A stretch of DNA of 64,000 nt from Bacillus_BA fengqiuensis (GTDB taxonomy: Bacteria > Bacillota > Bacilli > Bacillales > Bacillaceae_H). Numbering within the stretch: the first letter of the stretch is position 1; every line of letters begins with the position of its first letter. The stretch lies in the NCBI GenBank assembly GCA_030813035.1, contig JAUSTV010000010.1, one strand, 5' to 3'. Positions 35,964 to 44,649 of this stretch are shown piece after piece. The translations under genes were made by a program, and so were the position numbers. The notes under the pieces were generated by a model, which was given only the letters and a program-made list of their open reading frames with translations, made no database searches and was not told the DNA's origin.

Positions 35964-36668
35964 TTACATTTTAACAGTTCCAAAGGTTTTAAAATCAAAT
36001 GGGTTAGTAAGTTTATATTCTTGGCAAATTCGCACTAAATCTTCATGTTGGGATTCATCAACGTCTTTATATAAGGTTCCTCCACCTACAGGCCTTGAAT
36101 GTTTCACAGGAGTTTCATCAATTATTCCAATTTTGTTCATAGGGTAACCTAACAATTTAGGCCAGATTAGATCTAGTCCCCAACCAGATTGACTTTTTCC
36201 AAAAGAATTCCAACATACAGAAAGAGCAGCCGGGGTAAATATTGGCATCATCGACTCTACAAAATTTGTATAACGTAAAATATTGCCTTGCTCTTGTAAT
36301 GTAATACCATGTGAATAATATGAATCTCTCGTTAATGCAGGTTGTGCTAACCAAAGATTATTACCCATAAAAATATTAAACATTTTATTTATATTGGTTG
36401 CATTCGTGCTGATATCATCACAGGCAATACAAATTGCATCATAATCAAAAACAATCGGATTGTTTTTGATTATTTCATACATTCTTGGGAACAAACTCCC
36501 AGTTTTACACTCTGAATAGTATTGGCAATCTTCTGCATATCTGTTTGAATGATCGCCATAATACTCTAGAAAAAGGTCAAAATTTTTATCTTCTGTAGGG
36601 AAGATCCATTCCTTATGCAATGAATCATCACTTACTCTTGACAATACGAGAAACTTATTCCTTCTCAC
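35964..36668 (-). CDS. DUF707 family protein, putative glycosyltransferase
   Basis: A 234-residue DUF707 member with FDYDAICIACDDI, SGWGLDLIWPKLLG and ETPVKHSRPVGGGTLY, which together mark the family. DUF707 proteins are thought to be GT-A-like enzymes acting on surface glycans. GTG 36668 follows GGAGG by six bases. That ribosome site lies inside the last codons of the truncated rfbG, and the two frames overlap. The gene thus replaced the rest of rfbG. Confidence 0.8.
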   Translation of the reverse strand: MRRNKFLVLSRVSDDSLHKEWIFPTEDKNFDLFLEYYGDHSNRYAEDCQYYSECKTGSLFPRMYEIIKNNPIVFDYDAICIACDDISTNATNINKMFNIFMGNNLWLAQPALTRDSYYSHGITLQEQGNILRYTNFVESMMPIFTPAALSVCWNSFGKSQSGWGLDLIWPKLLGYPMNKIGIIDETPVKHSRPVGGGTLYKDVDESQHEDLVRICQEYKLTNPFDFKTFGTVKM

Positions 36669-36876
36669 CGTTTTCCTCCAAACCACCAATAAAGGTATTA
36701 GTAATCTTTCCTATTTCACACAACTCAAACAAACTAGGATTTGTTGGAGCTTGTAAAGAATATCCCGTTACTTCTGCAACTAAATAATTTGGACATAAAC
36801 AAAGCCAAGAACCTTTGAATCCCGTGTGCCCGGTAATAAATACTTTTTTGCCTTTCCAAAATTCTTTATCAATCAT
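36655..36876 (-). pseudogene. rfbG: CDP-glucose 4,6-dehydratase, N-terminal fragment
   Basis: The start of RfbG: EFWKGKKVFITGHTGFKGSW (NAD-binding), EVTGYSLQAPTNPSLF and ITNTFIGG, then a stop after about 73 codons (normal length about 355). It is preceded by a good ribosome site and lies 16 bases after rfbF, so the operon was rfbF-rfbG before truncation. Confidence 0.88.
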
Positions 36877-36892
36877 GGTCCCACCCTTTTTT

Positions 36893-37669
36893 TTAACTCC
36901 AGACCTTCCAAGGAGGGCTTTCCGTCATCCATAGCTCTTCCAAATGTTTTTTATCGCGTAATGTGTCCATTGGGTGCCAAAATCCATCATGCTTATACGC
37001 CATTAGCCGCCCTTCTTTCGCCAGATTTTCCAGTGGTTCCTTTTCGAGTATAGTACTTTCATCATTAATATAATTAAACACTTCCGGTTGAAAGACAAAA
37101 AAACCACCATTAATCCAACTGCCGTCACCTTTAACTTTTTCTTTAAAACTCTCCACTCTCTGTTCCTGGTTCAAAGATAAAGCACCGAATCTTCCAGAGG
37201 GCTGGACAGCAGTCAGTGTTGCAATCTTTCCATGTTCCTTATGAAACTTTACTAGTTTTTTCAGATCTACATTCGCAACACCATCACCATAAGTAAGCAT
37301 AAACGGTTCATTTCCTATATATTTTTGTATCTTTTTTACCCTCCCTCCTGTCATAGTTTGTATACCTGTATTTGCTAAGGTAATCTTCCATGGTTCTGCT
37401 GAATTTTGATGGATGATATGTTGATTTCCCTGGTTAAAATCAACTGTAACATCAGATTTGTATAGAAAATAGTTCAAGAAATAGTCTTTTAACATATGGC
37501 CTTTGTAACCCAAACAAATAATAAACTCATTAAAACCATAGGCAGAGTAAATTTTCATAATATGCCATATAATGGGGTACTCGCCAATCTCTATTAAAGG
37601 CTTAGGTTTCAAATATGATTCTTCACTAATTCGGGTTCCGTACCCACCAGCCAATATAACTACTTTCAT
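36893..37669 (-). CDS. rfbF: glucose-1-phosphate cytidylyltransferase
   Basis: A 258-residue nucleotidyltransferase, full length for RfbF. It has ILAGGYGTRISEES, PKPLIEIG, MLTYGDGVANVD and WINGGFFVF. It makes CDP-glucose for 3,6-dideoxyhexose synthesis. With rfbG and rfbH reduced to fragments here, its product has no visible local use. Confidence 0.94.
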   Translation of the reverse strand: MKVVILAGGYGTRISEESYLKPKPLIEIGEYPIIWHIMKIYSAYGFNEFIICLGYKGHMLKDYFLNYFLYKSDVTVDFNQGNQHIIHQNSAEPWKITLANTGIQTMTGGRVKKIQKYIGNEPFMLTYGDGVANVDLKKLVKFHKEHGKIATLTAVQPSGRFGALSLNQEQRVESFKEKVKGDGSWINGGFFVFQPEVFNYINDESTILEKEPLENLAKEGRLMAYKHDGFWHPMDTLRDKKHLEELWMTESPPWKVWS

Positions 37670-37695
37670 CCCACAACCTCTTTTCCCTTTGCGTT

Positions 37696-37908
37696 TTAAA
37701 GGATAGATACCATATACTCTAGCTCTCTGGTGAAAAACCTAGATGTACGCCAATCCATAAGGTTATTCATAATTTTATCTGTGTTTGTTAAATTCCCTAC
37801 AACACGATATTGAATATCCTTATATGCAGGCTGGCATAAAAAGTTCCACCAAAATAAGAAACATGTTCCAATATTATTTTGTTCTAAAAGGCAGTGACAG
37901 CGCTCCAT
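37696..37908 (-). pseudogene. rfbH: RfbH (CDP-4-keto-6-deoxyglucose dehydrase) C-terminal fragment
   Basis: The minus strand encodes NNIGTCFLFWWNFLCQPAYK, then DIQYRVVGNLTNTDKIMNN, the C-terminal region of RfbH (normally IGTRLLF.GNL..QP..KDIQYRVVG). The stretch up to about 38060 is a degenerate continuation with stops. The typical FWIGVYPG segment is missing or shifted. Confidence 0.7.
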
Positions 37909-38346
37909 CCATTCAGCGAATTCCCGCTCAAATCTTTGACCATATCTTCCAGAAGCGAACCAAAATTACAGGGAAGCAACCATTAAATTTAAAAGCTCTT
38001 GATCATCAAATACCATACAGCATAAAGGAACGTAATCAATACCAGCTATAAATTATATTGTTACAGGCACTACCAGGTAAGATGCCACTCAGGATATAAA
38101 TATGATGATTAGTTTGTTTGGTTCAATGTAATTGTTTAAAAATTTTTAGGTGGATTAATTTTTATAAGTGGAAAATAAGAAGAAGACTAATAAAAAAATA
38201 TTCATTTTTGATTCATTAAGTTTCTAATATATATCCTTTCCCCGTCTTGGATATCTCGATCTACAGGATAGAACACGTAACAATCCCTTTGATTTTCTAT
38301 TGGTAATTTACCTCCATTGTGTAAAATGGGTCCATTTAGGTTCCAG

Positions 38347-39080
38347 ACAATGGGAGTTTTATCTAAAAATATGCTTCATGCGATTGCCATTGGTGAAGAT
38401 GATCCTGAAAAACTAGCAAACTTTGCTCCAAAAATGTTGAAACGAAAAAAGGATGAACTGGAACTCGCTCTTAGGGGTTATGTAAGCCCTCATCAACGCC
38501 TCATGATTAAAATTATTTTAACGCACATGATTTTTTAACAGATCAGATTGAAATGCTAGATCAAGAAGTCGCACAGAGAGTGAGTGCATACCAAGAAGAT
38601 GTGGAACGGCTCCATTCTACTCCTGGCATATCTACACGCATGACGGAGCAAATTTCAGCTGAGATTGGAACGAATATTAAAGACCAGTTCCTCAGTGCAC
38701 CTCATATGTGTTCATGGGCCGAACTGGTTCCTAGTCATAACGAAAGTGGTGGAAAAAGGAATTCTTCGAAAACAAAAAAAGGAAACAAATTCTTAAGAAC
38801 AGGATTGACAGAAGCAGCTCATTCGCTGAAAGGATCGAAAAAAATACCTGGGTGCGCTGTATCGGCATAGCAATACGAAAAGGTAAAATACGAGCAGTAA
38901 TTGTGGTTGCTCACGCCATTTTGCGCATCTCCTATTATCTTTTCACTCGTAAAGAAATGGATGAGACTTGGTTAAGACTACTTCGATAAACAGAGAGAAC
39001 AAACGATTGTACGGCACGCTTTACGTAGACTTGAAGGGCTAAGTTACATTGTATCCATAAAAGAAGCTGAAGCTTCTTGA
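38347..39080 (+). pseudogene. IS110 family transposase remnant
   Basis: Frames at 38350, 38553, 38880 and 38990 together give the C-terminal two thirds of an IS110 (Transposase_20) protein: LHSTPGISTRMTEQISAEIG, CSWAELVPSHNESGGKR, TKKGNKFLRTGLTEAA and the tail VRHALRRLEGLSYI. At least three frame breaks are present. The N-terminal DEDD catalytic part is absent. Confidence 0.8.
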
Positions 39081-39340
39081 TCCAGTCCACTTACCAGCAA
39101 TACCTCCGTTGAATTAGGCGCTCTCCCTTTTCTAAAAAACGAATGAGTTGCGTCCTCTTTATTATTTCTTTTTTTGCCTAATTTCAGAATTTAATTTTCA
39201 TGGTAGTGCAGCAATGAGAGGAGGAAGGTTGTGAAATCCCTTTACAAATTGATTTAAAGGGCAGACCTCCTGAAAATGGGTCAATTTGAAGAACAATATT
39301 TGACAACAATGCATAAATTAAACGTAATGGAGGTGATAAT

Positions 39341-39967
39341 TTGCAATACTATAGTCAGTATGCTCAAGATAAATATTTAAATGAACAGATATTTAATGGT
39401 AAAAAACGAGGGTTTTTTGTTGATATTGGAGCTCATGATGGGGTCAGTATCAGCAATACTTATTTCTTTGAAAAATTCATGGATTGGGACGGCATTTGCA
39501 TAGAACCATTACCCCATATATTTAAACAACTAAGAAAAAATAGAAAATGTCTGTGTTTAGACTATGCTATATCAACAAAAGTAGGATATGAAGAATTTTT
39601 ATCCTTAGAAGGGTATACAGAAATGCTAAGCGGATTGGTAGACAATTATGATAAAAAACACCTTAATAGAATAGATAACGAGCTCCAGTTTTACGGTGGA
39701 AATAAGAGAATTATTAAAGTTAAGACTTCCACCCTTCAATCTATTCTAGATGCTAACAGAATTCATCATATAGATTTTTGCAGTATAGATACTGAGGGTT
39801 CAGAATTAAAAGTGGTTCAATCAATTGATTTTAACAAGGTGAACATTGAGTGTTTAGTTATTGAAAACAATTATAATGACAATAGAGTTAGTGAGTACCT
39901 GAAAACTAAGAACTACATCCTCAAAGAAAAGTTGATTGGTGATGAGATTTTCATTAAAAAGGGTTAA
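39341..39967 (+). CDS. FkbM family methyltransferase
   Basis: A 208-residue FkbM-type methyltransferase with GFFVDIGAHDGVSISNTYFF (SAM motif I), GICIEPLP, and FCSIDTEGSELKVV. TTG start after GGAGGTG. Such enzymes O-methylate sugars of surface polysaccharides, which fits the island. It lies between IS110 and integrase debris, and is AT-rich. Confidence 0.88.
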   Translation: MQYYSQYAQDKYLNEQIFNGKKRGFFVDIGAHDGVSISNTYFFEKFMDWDGICIEPLPHIFKQLRKNRKCLCLDYAISTKVGYEEFLSLEGYTEMLSGLVDNYDKKHLNRIDNELQFYGGNKRIIKVKTSTLQSILDANRIHHIDFCSIDTEGSELKVVQSIDFNKVNIECLVIENNYNDNRVSEYLKTKNYILKEKLIGDEIFIKKG

Positions 39968-40133
39968 TTATCTGATCGTGTATCAATCGTTGATGCTAGT
40001 GCAGGAGATGGTCCTAATGTTGCAAAAGGGTACCCATAAATAAACAAGGATTATGATAGTAGAACCGAAAGAAAACGTCCTCGATTTTTTGCATTGATTT
40101 TCGTGCTAAACTCCCAATATGTATCCGAGTTAT

Positions 40134-40622
40134 TCAAGTAAACTGCCTTTTAGCAGAATAAAGGAGCCGAGCCGTTCGGTTCCTAAAAAACCGTTTATAT
40201 AGCTCTCTTCGACGCTCTCCACGTAACTGAGTATAAATCTTTATTGCAGAGGCTTTTTCATGTCCAAGCATACCCTGAATGAAATCTAATGGAGTGCCGT
40301 TATCCAATAGTTGGCAAGCATAAGTGTGCCGAAAACGATGAGGATATACATTTACAGAGAGCCGTCCACAGGCTGCGATCAACTTTACCGCGTAACGGAG
40401 GGTTGGGATGGTCATCCGCCGAATAGGATTTCGCTCCGTTGCAAAAAGTGCCTCACAATTATCTTTCCGACTATCTAAATACTTTTTCAGCCACACCTTG
40501 CATTCCGTAGTAAAATAAACCTCTCTTTGTTTTGGACCCTTCCCGTTTACAATCGCAGATCCATTTTTCCAATTGATATCTTCTATATTTAGTCGATGAA
40601 CTTCTCCAACACGACAACCTGT
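40134..40622 (-). pseudogene. tyrosine recombinase C-terminal fragment 1
   Basis: The catalytic domain of an XerC/D-like integrase. It has the first Arg in GCRVGEVHRLN, then HRFRHTYACQLL, MLGHEKASAI and the Tyr in KIYTQL. It is cut at the 5-prime side exactly at 40622, where it meets another integrase fragment reading the other way. Confidence 0.85.
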
Positions 40623-41006
40623 GGAATACAGGAATTGCTATGGAAATCCTTTCTTTACTTAGAAAATGGTGTATATGTCAAATGGAGGCCAATTTAGCCA
40701 ATGCAAATATCCATGATGATAATAAAATAGTTTTCACTCGGGATGATGGTTCCCATTTACATCTAAACTCATCCAAATGAAAAGCTGGCTATGTTGATTA
40801 AAAAATTCAACCTACACAGAATTACTATTCATGGATCACGTCATACACATGCCACCCTTTTATTTGAAGCCGGATCGAGCATAAAAGAAGTACAAGAGAA
40901 GTTAGGACACTCTGACATTAAAATGACAATGAACATTTATACACACGTAACGAACTACTTAAAAGAGAAAACAGCAGCGAAGTTCCAAAAGTACATTGAG
41001 CTATGA
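40623..41006 (+). pseudogene. phage/ICE integrase C-terminal fragment 2
   Basis: The frame from 40791 gives RITIHGSRHTHATLLFEAG, EKLGHSDIKMTMNIYTHV with catalytic His, Arg, His and Tyr. The upstream part (LRKWCICQMEANLA, VFTRDDGSHLHLN) is in another frame. The catalytic first Arg is missing. This is the Tn916-like/phage integrase type. Its 3-prime end points to the rpsI fragment at 41103. Confidence 0.85.
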
Positions 41007-41058
41007 TTAGTGGTCAAAAATTATTTCTGTGGTCAAAAGCTGTTTTTAGATATAAAAA

Positions 41059-41089
41059 AGACCCCCAACCAATAAAGGTTGAGAGTCTT
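41059..41089 (-). terminator. rpsI-type terminator
   Basis: The minus-strand hairpin AAGACTCTCAACC / GGTTGGGGGTCTT plus TTTT lies 14 bases after the rpsI fragment stop codon, as expected downstream of a ribosomal operon. Confidence 0.75.
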
Positions 41090-41102
41090 GAAGCGTTGAT
41101 AA

Positions 41103-41162
41103 TTAACGTTTGGAGAACTGAGGTGCACGACGAGCTGCTTTAAGACCGTATTTCTTACGTTC
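41103..41162 (-). pseudogene. rpsI: 3-prime end of rpsI (ribosomal protein S9), likely att scar
   Basis: The last 19 codons encode ERKKYGLKAARRAPQFSKR and stop, the exact C-terminus of Bacillus S9. Upstream the frame departs from S9 at once (KGVPKY), so the rest of the gene is not here. With an integrase fragment 97 bases away, this is most simply an attachment-site copy: rpsI 3-prime ends are known integration targets of some ICEs. Confidence 0.85.
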
Positions 41163-41287
41163 ATATTTCGGTACACCTTTGGGATATTTCTTTAAATGTA
41201 AGAAACCTAAAAATATAGAGTTCTCTTACATTTGATTTCATCTAGTTTAATATAAGTATGCAAAAAGGTCGTTATTCTTGTTAAGGT

Positions 41288-42532
41288 TTATTTTACATTT
41301 GATTGAACAGAACTAAAATGCTTCTCTAATTTACGCACAATCTCGTCATTGACCGTCCCGACAACTTCCAGGTATTGTGGTTTATCAAACAATTGATTAA
41401 TTTGTTCAGGGAATGTCTGTTCAATATCACAAAGTTCAATGGATTCATTGAATTTTGCTGGATGAGCTGTTGCCAGTGTGACACATACTTCACTCGGATC
41501 ATTACATGTTTCGTAAGCAGCGACTCCACAAGAAGTATGCGGATCAAGTAAATAATTGGTTTCAGCATAGTACTTGCTGATCGTCTGCAGGCATTCTTCT
41601 CCCTCTACTCCATGTGCCGCAAAATCTGATTCTTTTAGCAAAGACAGATAGAGTTGATCTGGTGTTGTGCATGCTACTACGGAGTGTGCTGCCCGGATTT
41701 TCTCTCCATCCGATGTACGTACGCCAACGGCCCAGTCGTCTTTAATCATAATCTCCTCAACGAGTGTGTTCGTACGGATGACTCCCCCCTGATCCTTCAC
41801 CAGTTGCGTTAACGATTTGGCAAGCATTTCACTGCCGCCTTCAGGTATTGGCATCCCGCCGCCCATCAGTGCCATGACAGTGAGCGGCACCCAGATTCCA
41901 CTCCCGACTTCATGCGGCGTGCGGCCCAGATGGGTGACCCATGAAGCCATCATGGCTTTTAAAACCTGAGATTTAAAGGAGCTAACGGCATTTCGTGCAG
42001 TTGAGAACAGTGAAGCGGCGAACGGTGAATAGCCGGGACCGGCCTCATTACGCATTAGTCTGGTAATAATCGAGGCTGCATCCGGACGAGAGAGATCGAC
42101 GTTAAATAATGAGAATACATCGTTAACATAAGGCTGTATTCCTTCAAACATACGTGCAAGCTCCGCTCCATCACCGGGTGCAAGCTTCTCGGCTTCTAAA
42201 ACGAACTCCTCAAACGAACGTAGGAGTACAGCCGTACGCCCATCCTCCATCGAGACTCCGGTCGGCAAATCGGTATTGATATAGCGAAGCCCCCTTGCCT
42301 CCAGTGCTTCCCCAAGATCAGCATAAGCGGGCCCCGTTAAAAATAGCGGATGGGCAGCAGCATAAACATCATGTTTGAATCCCGGTAATGTTAATTCCTC
42401 GGTTCGTAAAAAACCACCCAGCCGATCGTTCTTTTCCAGCACTAAGACACTGCGCCCCGCCCTCGTTAAATAAGCAGCAGTGATTAAGGCATTATGTCCG
42501 ATTCCGATAATGATAGTATCGTAGATCCCCAT
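41288..42532 (-). CDS. chimeric ORF: phytoene-desaturase-like N-terminus fused to threonine synthase C-terminus
   Basis: An open frame of 414 residues. Residues 1 to about 300 are a phytoene-desaturase-type oxidoreductase (FAD motif IIGIGHNALITAAYL, through TTPDQLYLSLLKES). The last about 110 residues (DFAAHGVEGEECLQTI to LEKHF) duplicate the C-terminus of ThrC at 44650, with few changes. The DNA switches at GCCGCAAAATC, shared by both parents. No substrate or PLP site is complete, so function is unlikely. The ribosome site is weaker than in the copy at 22185. The missing oxidoreductase C-terminus survives at 21086-21780. Confidence 0.85.
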   Translation of the reverse strand: MGIYDTIIIGIGHNALITAAYLTRAGRSVLVLEKNDRLGGFLRTEELTLPGFKHDVYAAAHPLFLTGPAYADLGEALEARGLRYINTDLPTGVSMEDGRTAVLLRSFEEFVLEAEKLAPGDGAELARMFEGIQPYVNDVFSLFNVDLSRPDAASIITRLMRNEAGPGYSPFAASLFSTARNAVSSFKSQVLKAMMASWVTHLGRTPHEVGSGIWVPLTVMALMGGGMPIPEGGSEMLAKSLTQLVKDQGGVIRTNTLVEEIMIKDDWAVGVRTSDGEKIRAAHSVVACTTPDQLYLSLLKESDFAAHGVEGEECLQTISKYYAETNYLLDPHTSCGVAAYETCNDPSEVCVTLATAHPAKFNESIELCDIEQTFPEQINQLFDKPQYLEVVGTVNDEIVRKLEKHFSSVQSNVK

Positions 42533-42718
42533 AGAAAATTCATTCCCCAAAAATAATAGATTTAAAAAGAATGACGGGTTGCTAGGTATTCTGACTGTAT
42601 TGAAGTATGTATGTTTGAAGATTAATGTCCTGCTCTTGCCAGCCAGTCCATCTATTTACTCCATCACATAAAAATACGCACCTGCTCGTTTCTTTATCAC
42701 AAAAATATTTTATCCAAA

Positions 42719-42840
42719 ATAAAAAGCCACTCATGATGAGTGACTCCATTTACTCCCCGTTCTTTTCTTTATCTTATAATCGATAAACTTCCTCATATTC
42801 TGTGGCTCTTGGTTCATCGTTTTGTAAAAAAACCAAAAAA
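42719..42840 (-). pseudogene. CwlJ-type C-terminal tail with terminator
   Basis: The minus strand ends EPRATEYEEVYRL and stop, followed by the hairpin GTCACTCATCATGAGTGGC. Tail and hairpin both match the intact CwlJ-like gene at 19736. Only about 15 codons remain; upstream the sequence belongs to another gene fragment. Confidence 0.7.
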
Positions 42841-42944
42841 CACCCGCTCATAAAGAGTAAATGGCTTAGAAACTTCATATTTTGTTTAGGCCTCCACAAA
42901 AGGAGGACAATAATCCACCAGGAATGTGTTTCCGCACAACACCA

Positions 42945-43065
42945 GTAACCATCTGTCCTTAGAAGGGAACCCCCATGCACGGCTGCCTGATTCACATGCA
43001 TAGAGAACTTTAACATCGAATTTGTTCTCGATTTCATCAATTTCTTGTCGGATTTTTTCGTTCAT
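42945..43065 (-). pseudogene. nucleotidyltransferase (YcgL-like) N-terminal fragment
   Basis: From ATG 43065 (AGGAGAACG upstream) the frame gives KIRQEIDEIENKFDVKVLYA, then CESGSRAWGFPSKD, the G-S/GSRAWG motif of the predicted nucleotidyltransferase family. It breaks after about 42 codons. Its other end is fused to the CwlJ tail region. Confidence 0.7.
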
Positions 43066-43277
43066 AATCGTTCTCCTTCTTCCTTTTTATTAACCTATTT
43101 ATCTTTAAGACATATTATCATAGAAGTTAATTGTTTTGATATTGAATTTAGAGAACAAAACCTTCTTTGTATTTTGTTTTTTACTTAACAAACTAAAGGA
43201 ATAATCAACTGATAAGTCGCATAGAATGATTTCTGTAAAGGGAAATCACCTCTACTACCCCAGTATGATTATTCCAG

Positions 43278-43310
43278 AAAGCTAAAGGTCATTTGACTTT
43301 TAGCTTTTTT
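43278..43310. terminator. hairpin terminator
   Basis: The stem AAAGCTAAAGGTCA / TGACTTTTAGCTTT plus TTT. No intact gene ends here, so it is a leftover or ends a small unrecognised transcript. Confidence 0.6.
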
Positions 43311-43404
43311 ATTGAGAATCATCATTACTCTTTAGTATCTTTACAAAAGGCTCTTTTCTAAAAGATTGTTGTTTTTAGATAGGTTTCTTGAAAGATAACC
43401 GTTT

Positions 43405-43540
43405 AAGGTTGGTCGGAGCGGAAGGTGCGAGACTCCTGCGGGAGCAGCGGGACAGGTGAGACCCCACAGACTGTAAGCCGAGGAGGCTCACCGCACGCCC
43501 CGCGGAAAGCGAGCAACCTGGAGCGGAAACCACTCCCCAC
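43405..43540. repeat. GC-rich dispersed repeat B, copy 2
   Basis: Inverse orientation relative to 7369-7502. It starts near GGAGCGGAAGGTGCG, contains GACTCCTGCGGGAGCAG and GCCGAGGAGGCTCACCGC, and ends near CCTGGAGCGGAAACC. It is flanked by AT-rich DNA. Confidence 0.75.
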
Positions 43541-44011
43541 CACTTGTTAAATAGCAACAAAGTTTACGAAAACAGCTTTACAAAAAGTTAACTTACCTTT
43601 TTGAATATACACTGGTAAAATCACCATAAATTGTTACTCTACACCTACAAAGGAGCTTCCACGATGATGAACTTACTAACAAACAATCATATGAAGTCTG
43701 AAATCTAATCATTCCCTCTTAAACTCAACATTTGTCTATTACCAGAAACTATCACTCGGCGTATACTGTACTATCCCTAACGGATAGTGAGGTGTTGTTC
43801 TTGTTTGGTCTCACGTTTCATCGGATGTATCACTATATCTTCACACCAGAATTTATGAGTTTGGCTTCCATGTATCTTTCATTAATCGGATTCATAATGA
43901 TATTGATCTATTTCATCATATACGTTAAGAGTAAATAATTTCTCAAAACCTTACCATTAATTACGTGTTAATAAATTCCCCTCTCTTACGAAACCTGAAT
44001 GGATTAAAATA
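43541..44011. other. intergenic region, only doubtful small frames
   Basis: A 14-codon frame (43664-43708) behind AAAGGAG and a 68-codon membrane-like frame at 43732 without a ribosome site are the only candidates. Neither is supported enough to call a gene. Confidence 0.45.
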
Positions 44012-44170
44012 CTACCCCACAACATTACAATAAACTACCTCGAGCTCCGTCAATGTCAACTCGTACAGTTGCCTGCCATCTACCATCTTCGTATACCCAA
44101 CTTCAATGAGCTGATTAATAAGATACTCTTTGCGCATTTGAACTGCTTGATGTAATATACCTCTTTGCAT
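44012..44170 (-). CDS. FbpA-like (Fur-regulated basic protein family) small protein
   Basis: A 52-residue frame: MQRGILHQAVQMRKEYLINQ, LIEVGYTKM, GRQLYELTLTELE. The RK-x-YLI...G.....RQLYELTL.ELE pattern is that of the FBP family, small basic proteins that help sRNA-based iron sparing in Bacillus. AAAGGAG lies about 13 bases before the ATG, a little far. No clear Fur box was found. Confidence 0.65.
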   Translation of the reverse strand: MQRGILHQAVQMRKEYLINQLIEVGYTKMVDGRQLYELTLTELEVVYCNVVG

Positions 44171-44194
44171 ATCTAAAACATAACTCCTTTCTTT

Positions 44195-44383
44195 TTAAAC
44201 CGCTACGTTTTCCTTCATAAATCGTCTTTCTGCTTCTTGAATTCTATGTGCCATAAAATCCATTTTTCGTTCCCACTCTCCAATAGAAGGGCCACAGTTA
44301 TTAGGACAAGGAACGATCGAAATGAGGCCTTTTTCAAATTGATGAATGACGCGCTTGTCGTTACATATTTCGCACATACCCAT
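44195..44383 (-). CDS. small zinc-finger-like protein, phage/ICE type
   Basis: A 62-residue protein with CEICNDKRVIH and a second Cys pair (PCPNNC), likely a small zinc ribbon, then a helical tail (MAHRIQEAERRFMKE). Proteins like this sit near replication genes of Bacillus phages and ICEs. Directly upstream are remains of a DnaC-type loader. It may be intact or itself part of a longer broken gene, since no good ribosome site is seen. Confidence 0.5.
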   Translation of the reverse strand: MGMCEICNDKRVIHQFEKGLISIVPCPNNCGPSIGEWERKMDFMAHRIQEAERRFMKENVAV

Positions 44384-44460
44384 GCGGTGACATTCTCCAC
44401 GCCTAAATCGTCAATGACCAACACATCAACAAATTTAATTGTATGCAGCAAGAATTGACT
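44384..44460 (-). pseudogene. DnaC/DnaI-type helicase loader fragment
   Basis: The minus strand reads LLHTIKFVDVLVIDDLGVEN, a Walker B segment typical of DnaC-like ATPases. It then runs into the zinc-finger gene in another frame. Only about 25 codons are left. Confidence 0.55.
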
Positions 44461-44497
44461 TTATTATCATGATTTAATGTCTTTTTGACTAAGAAAA

Positions 44498-44547
44498 GGG
44501 TCAGTCCCCCGCTGTGTTAAAGTATTAACTCAGCGGGGGACTGACCC
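44498..44547. repeat. palindromic repeat family A, copy 4
   Basis: GGGTCAGTCCCCCGCTGTGT and AACTCAGCGGGGGACTGACCC around TAAAGTATT. The flank CCAGAATATC matches copy 3. It lies downstream of thrC, separated by a short gap. Confidence 0.88.
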
Positions 44548-44649
44548 AGAATATCACGCATCTTCTTCCCTTCAAAGGACAATTACAAACAAAAATGGGA
44601 CATGAGCAAACTCATCTCCCATTTTCTATACTAGGAATCATTTCTTTTA

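Noticed and set aside
43375..43560. 61-codon minus-strand frame
   Set aside because: It lies wholly in GC-rich repeat B; translations of this repeat are a common false gene call.
43732..43938. 68-codon membrane-like frame on the plus strand
   Set aside because: TTG start without ribosome site in AT-rich DNA; hydrophobic content is expected by chance there.
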